From: Prevotellaceae bacterium UBA3646
GTDB lineage: Bacteria > Bacteroidota > Bacteroidia > Bacteroidales > Bacteroidaceae
NCBI GenBank assembly: GCA_002373535.1
Contig: DFKL01000169.1
Coordinates: forward strand, 1-27,701
Length of the DNA stretch: 27,701 nucleotides
Reading direction: 5' to 3'
Under the pieces are notes generated by a model. That model ran no database searches, was not told where the DNA came from, and worked only from the letters and a program-made list of their open reading frames with translations. Position 1 is the first letter of the stretch, and the number at the start of each line of letters is the position of its first letter. Below, one piece after another: positions 23,810-27,701 of the stretch. The position numbers and the translations under genes were made by a program.

Positions 23810-26800
23810 ATGAAAAGACACATCATCGCAATGGCAGTAATCCTGCTCTCGGTATTTGCAGCATCTGCCCAGGAGTATCCTGTCACATACGGCTCAGAAG
23901 TCAGTGTGACACATGCCAAGCACTACCCCAAGACAATAAGCATAAAGGGGACACAGTCACAAGAATACAAGATAGAGGACATAGCCACCGCTCCCATGTG
24001 TCCGGCATACTTTGACAAGACATCCGTCGTATTCAAGGTAAAGGCCGGAGACATCGTCACCCCCGATGTCACCATCAACGGCAGTTGGATGCACAGCTAT
24101 GTGTTTGTAGACTGGAATGAAGACAAGAAATTCGAAGTCAGCCTTGCCGGAACAGGTCCTTACGCCACTGGCAACGGAAACGAGCTGATGTGCTGGTCGC
24201 TGTACAGCAAGACCGGAGACGGGTCTAAAGGATGGAACAGCGACGGGACAGAAGTCAGCGGAGACGTTGCACTCTCGCCGGGCAGATTCCGCATACCCAA
24301 GGATGCACGGCAAGGACTGAGGACACGTATGCGCTACATGGTTGCATGGAACTGCACAGACCCGTCAGGCAACTATGCAAACTATATTTCAGACGGAGCA
24401 TGTATCATAGACGTCACGCTTGAAGTAGACGGCATCGTAGAGGGAGATGTCACCAAATACCCCATAGACGAATACGACGAGCCCACGGTAGACGTAACCG
24501 TTCCCGAGGCCGAGTGGAATGCCATTGCGGCAGGACTGCACTGCACATGGGCCGACCGCAACGCACTGTACATGAAGCACCGCGTACCACAACTGGAGGA
24601 GACCACCAAGGCCGAGGTAACGGCATGGAAAGGCGAACGGGCCAACCTGGAAGCCGTACTGTTCAGCAATACTGCCCAAGGCCGGTTGCATCTCGTGCCT
24701 AAAGGCGAGGCTGCCAAATGGATATCCGCACGCTTCCTCAACTACGTAATCACCGACGACGGACGCGGATGCGGCAATCACAACTTCTCCCTCACACCAT
24801 GGCTGGTTCCCGATGTCATAGACCAGGACAAGCCAAAGAGCATCAATGCCCGCGAGACACGTCCGGTTTGGTGTTCCATACAGGTTCCGCACGACGCGAC
24901 GACAGGAGTGCACACGGCACAGATACAGGTCCTGGACGAGTCCGACCAGACCGTCGGGACACTGGACCTTACGATAAACGTCGACAGTCATAGCCTGCCT
25001 GCGGTAGCCGACCAGAAGTTCCACCTTGACCTATGGCAGCAGCCTTACTCGGTCAGCCGCTACTACGAATGCGAACGTTGGAGCCCGGAACATATCCAGG
25101 CACTACGTCCGTATCTCAAAGCCCTGGGACAGGCCGGACAGAAAGCCGTGAGTGCCATACTATTCTACGAGCCTTGGGGCGAGCAGTCACACGACAAGTT
25201 CTCGGCAATGATCACTACCACCAAGAAGGCCGACGGCACATGGGCGTTCGACTACACCAACTTTGACAAATACGTTGAGCTCTGTGCAGAATACGGCATC
25301 ACCGAACAGATCAACTGCTACTCGATGGTCACATGGGACATGTCCTTCCGCTACTTTGACGAAGCCACAGGACAGGACGTAGACTGGTCCCTGAGCGTAG
25401 GTTCGGACGACTACAACAACCTGTGGAACGCATACCTCAAAGCCTTCCGTACACACCTGGAGGAAAAAGGCTGGTTCGACAAGACCTGCATAGCCATGGA
25501 CGAACGCTCCGAGCAACAGATGCTTTCGGCATACGAGATAATCAAAGCCAACGGCTTCAAGATGGCACTGGCCGGCAACTACCACTCGTCACTCAACGAC
25601 AAGCTGTATGACTTCTGCGTAGCACTCACGCAGAGCGACAGGTTCACCCAGGCCGAGCGCCAATACCGGAAGGCCAACAACCTGATAACCACAGTATACA
25701 CGTCATGTGCCGAGAGCGAGCCTGACATCTACTCGAACTCACTGCCGGCCGAGGCAGCCTACCTGCCCATACACGTTGCCGCCAACGACCTGGACGGCTA
25801 CCTGCACTGGTCATGGATCAACTGGGACGAGCACCCCCTAACCGACACCCGCTTCCGCAAGTTCGGCGCAGGCGACACATACTGCTACTACCCCGGCAAC
25901 CGCAGCAGCGTACGCTTCGAGCGCCTGGTCGAGGGCATACACCAGTTTGAAAAGATCCAGATACTGAAAGAAGAGTACCGTAACGATACCCAGAAACTCG
26001 GCCAGCTCAACCAGCTGCTTGAAGAATGCAAGAGCTATACCATATCAGGCAGCGACTGCGCCGGCAAGGTACGGCGCATGGAAGACTTCCTTAACGGCAA
26101 GGAAGGCAAGGTACGGCGCAAGGAAGTCGAGGAGGAAGGCAAGGTAACAGGCTACTGGAAGATAAAGGTAGACGACACCCACTACGCCAAGGCAGCCGCC
26201 AACCTTACAGAATGGGCTACCGAAATCAGTTCCCAGACCACATACGACCTGTTCAGGATAGAGGGCACATACGAAGCCTGCACCATCAGCCTCATAGGGC
26301 GCAGCAACAACATCGGTCCGGACAAGAACATGCAGATGTTCGTAGACCAGACGGCAAGCACCAAGTACACAATCACGGATGCCGGCAACGGCAAGGTCAG
26401 GATCAAGAACAACGGCTATTGGGTATACGTAGACAACGGCACGTTTACATGGAATGCCGGCAAGTACACCGAACTGCAGCTGGAATACGTCATGGACAGC
26501 GAAGACCCCGTGCGCACGACGCTGTTCAGCACGCTGGCCGGCGGCATGGACATTCCGCCATACCGCATACCAGGCATCACATGCGGCAAGAACGGCAGGC
26601 TCATAGCAAGCGCAGCACGACTGGTATGCGGCACAGACCCGGGATACGGCCAGGTAGACTGCGTAGTGAAGATAAGCGACGACAACGGTCAGACATGGAG
26701 CCAGAACGAGATAGACGTAGCCGTAGGCGATGCCAGCCTCATCAACAACAAGAAGACCCCCATGGAAGCCGCATACGGAGACCCTGCCGTAGTGGCAGAC

Positions 26801-27701
26801 CGCGAGAGCGACGAAGTGCTGGTAATGGCCGTGGCAGGATGCACCGTATACGGCAATTCGAGCACCACCCGCAGCAACCCCAACATCATTGCTGCAATAC
26901 GCAGCCTGGACGGAGGTGAGACATGGCAGACACCTGTAGACCAGACAGAAATGATATATGGACTCTTCGACCGCGGCAAGCCATTGGCAGCAGCCTTCAT
27001 CGGCGGCGGCAGGATATTCCAGAGCCGGATAGTAAAGACCGGCAAGTACTATCGCCTGTACGCAGCCATGTGCGCCCGTCCTAACGGCAACCGCGTGATA
27101 TACAGCGATGACTTCGGCCGCACGTGGAATGCCCTGGGAGGAGCCAGTGCCACACCTGTACCGGACGGCGACGAGCCCAAGTGCGAGGAACTTCCCGACG
27201 GACGCGTAATAGTCACCAGCCGTGCCGGAGGCGGACGCCTGCTGAACATATATACATACACAAACACGGCTACCGGCGAAGGCACATGGGGCACACAGAC
27301 AAAAGCCACGATGAGCGGTCTCAGCGCAAATCCCAGCAGTAACCCGACAAACGGCGAGATGCTCATCGTACCCGTAGTCCGCAAGTCCGACAGCCAATCC
27401 ATGTACCTCGTCCTGCAGTCCGTACCAACAAAAACCTCACGCGTGAACGTAGGAATATTCTACAAGGAACTGGCAGACATCAGCGACATCCGCAACGTGA
27501 GCACACTGGCCAACGGCTGGGACGGCTTCTACCAGGTCAGCAATACAGTCAGTGCATACTCGTCCTTGGACCTGCAGGCTGACGACAAGATAGGCTTCTT
27601 CTACGAGGAGACACTCACCAAATGGGGCACCAAGCAAAATCCCGTAAGCACCAGTTTCCCGACAGGAAGCGGCACACACAACTTCGACGGGTTCGAGAAC
27701 A
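23810..27701 (+). CDS. Secreted DUF4091/GH123-GH33 fusion, 3' end cut by window
   Basis: A continuous frame from ATG at 23810 to the right edge (1297 complete codons, no stop). Residues 1-20 are a signal peptide (MKRHIIAMAVILLSVFAASA). A GEVED-like region follows (INGSWMHSYVFVDWNEDKKF, about 88-107). Residues about 215-720 match DUF4091/GH123: HLDLWQQPYSVSRYYECERW from 405, WAFDYTNFDKYVEL, INCYSM, and the adjacent Asp564-Glu565 in AMDERS, the pair expected for substrate-assisted beta-N-acetylgalactosaminidase action. A charged linker with an in-frame repeat (752-780) leads to a ricin-like region (about 783-905) and a GH33 sialidase: Arg919 in PYRIPGIT, Asp boxes at 956, 1032 and 1099, and the likely nucleophile Tyr1250. 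It starts 23 bases after the nuclease gene without a visible promoter. DUF4091 covers proteins beyond proven GH123, so that activity is inferred. Confidence 0.9.
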   Translation, partial: MKRHIIAMAVILLSVFAASAQEYPVTYGSEVSVTHAKHYPKTISIKGTQSQEYKIEDIATAPMCPAYFDKTSVVFKVKAGDIVTPDVTINGSWMHSYVFVDWNEDKKFEVSLAGTGPYATGNGNELMCWSLYSKTGDGSKGWNSDGTEVSGDVALSPGRFRIPKDARQGLRTRMRYMVAWNCTDPSGNYANYISDGACIIDVTLEVDGIVEGDVTKYPIDEYDEPTVDVTVPEAEWNAIAAGLHCTWADRNALYMKHRVPQLEETTKAEVTAWKGERANLEAVLFSNTAQGRLHLVPKGEAAKWISARFLNYVITDDGRGCGNHNFSLTPWLVPDVIDQDKPKSINARETRPVWCSIQVPHDATTGVHTAQIQVLDESDQTVGTLDLTINVDSHSLPAVADQKFHLDLWQQPYSVSRYYECERWSPEHIQALRPYLKALGQAGQKAVSAILFYEPWGEQSHDKFSAMITTTKKADGTWAFDYTNFDKYVELCAEYGITEQINCYSMVTWDMSFRYFDEATGQDVDWSLSVGSDDYNNLWNAYLKAFRTHLEEKGWFDKTCIAMDERSEQQMLSAYEIIKANGFKMALAGNYHSSLNDKLYDFCVALTQSDRFTQAERQYRKANNLITTVYTSCAESEPDIYSNSLPAEAAYLPIHVAANDLDGYLHWSWINWDEHPLTDTRFRKFGAGDTYCYYPGNRSSVRFERLVEGIHQFEKIQILKEEYRNDTQKLGQLNQLLEECKSYTISGSDCAGKVRRMEDFLNGKEGKVRRKEVEEEGKVTGYWKIKVDDTHYAKAAANLTEWATEISSQTTYDLFRIEGTYEACTISLIGRSNNIGPDKNMQMFVDQTASTKYTITDAGNGKVRIKNNGYWVYVDNGTFTWNAGKYTELQLEYVMDSEDPVRTTLFSTLAGGMDIPPYRIPGITCGKNGRLIASAARLVCGTDPGYGQVDCVVKISDDNGQTWSQNEIDVAVGDASLINNKKTPMEAAYGDPAVVADRESDEVLVMAVAGCTVYGNSSTTRSNPNIIAAIRSLDGGETWQTPVDQTEMIYGLFDRGKPLAAAFIGGGRIFQSRIVKTGKYYRLYAAMCARPNGNRVIYSDDFGRTWNALGGASATPVPDGDEPKCEELPDGRVIVTSRAGGGRLLNIYTYTNTATGEGTWGTQTKATMSGLSANPSSNPTNGEMLIVPVVRKSDSQSMYLVLQSVPTKTSRVNVGIFYKELADISDIRNVSTLANGWDGFYQVSNTVSAYSSLDLQADDKIGFFYEETLTKWGTKQNPVSTSFPTGSGTHNFDGFEN
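26063..26126 (+). repeat. In-frame direct repeat in the GH123-GH33 linker
   Basis: A 22-base word starting GGCAAGGTACGGCGCA occurs at 26063-26084 and 26105-26126 with one mismatch, a period of 42 bases. A third partial copy (GGCAAGGTA) lies at 26138-26146. It encodes GKVRRME, GKVRRKE and GKV in a highly charged segment between the two catalytic modules. This looks like a young slipped-strand duplication that lengthened the linker. Confidence 0.8.

Noticed and set aside
26045..27397. Minus-strand open frame of 450 codons with many Val, Cys and Tyr
   Set aside because: It lies opposite the sialidase part of the large plus-strand gene, which has Asp boxes and YRIP; the minus-strand product looks like a membrane protein only because of reverse-complement codon bias.

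Overview
The window looks like a chromosomal stretch from a gut-type member of the Bacteroidota, most likely order Bacteroidales. The evidence is the set of protein families (DUF4492 directly before cydAB, Ser-type sulfatase, GH33 sialidases, a DUF4091/GH123 module, GEVED-like secreted proteins), several promoter elements of the Bacteroides type (TAnnTTTG at -7) and starts without clear Shine-Dalgarno sequences. The species cannot be fixed from sequence alone.

Layout. (1) 1-2000: an accessory island edge with a truncated KilA-N gene, a 19-bp inverted repeat flanking it, and a complete tyrosine recombinase, all facing left. (2) 2254-5827: a secreted sulfatase and, one base later, a secreted multidomain protein. 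(3) 5878-9883: a run of a hotdog thioesterase, a short PepSY-type membrane protein, DUF4492 and cytochrome bd oxidase CydAB, closed by a strong hairpin shared with the convergent sialidase. (4) 16319-9959, minus strand: CcsA-like cytochrome c biogenesis protein, YfcE-like phosphodiesterase, and a 1517-residue protein with two SGNH esterase domains and a GH33 sialidase. (5) 18087-16473, minus strand: a FabK/nitronate monooxygenase-like flavoprotein overlapping an alpha/beta hydrolase. (6) 18203 to the right edge, plus strand: a tightly packed run of threonine aldolase, formate/nitrite-type channel, prolyl-tRNA editing protein, YjjG-like HAD phosphatase, cyclophilin, EamA transporter and a RecB-like nuclease, followed 23 bases later by a giant secreted protein that runs off the window.

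That last protein is the most notable object here. It was reconstructed by reading the frame from 23810 to the edge: 1297 residues without a stop, joining a GEVED-like N-terminus, a DUF4091/GH123-type beta-N-acetylgalactosaminidase module with an Asp-Glu pair, a linker with an in-frame repeat, a ricin-like region and a GH33 sialidase. With the esterase-sialidase and the sulfatase, the window encodes three large secreted enzymes suited to O-acetylated, sialylated, GalNAc-bearing and sulfated host glycans. None sits beside a SusC/SusD pair; two appear attached to the ends of housekeeping operons. No rRNA, tRNA or CRISPR array was seen.
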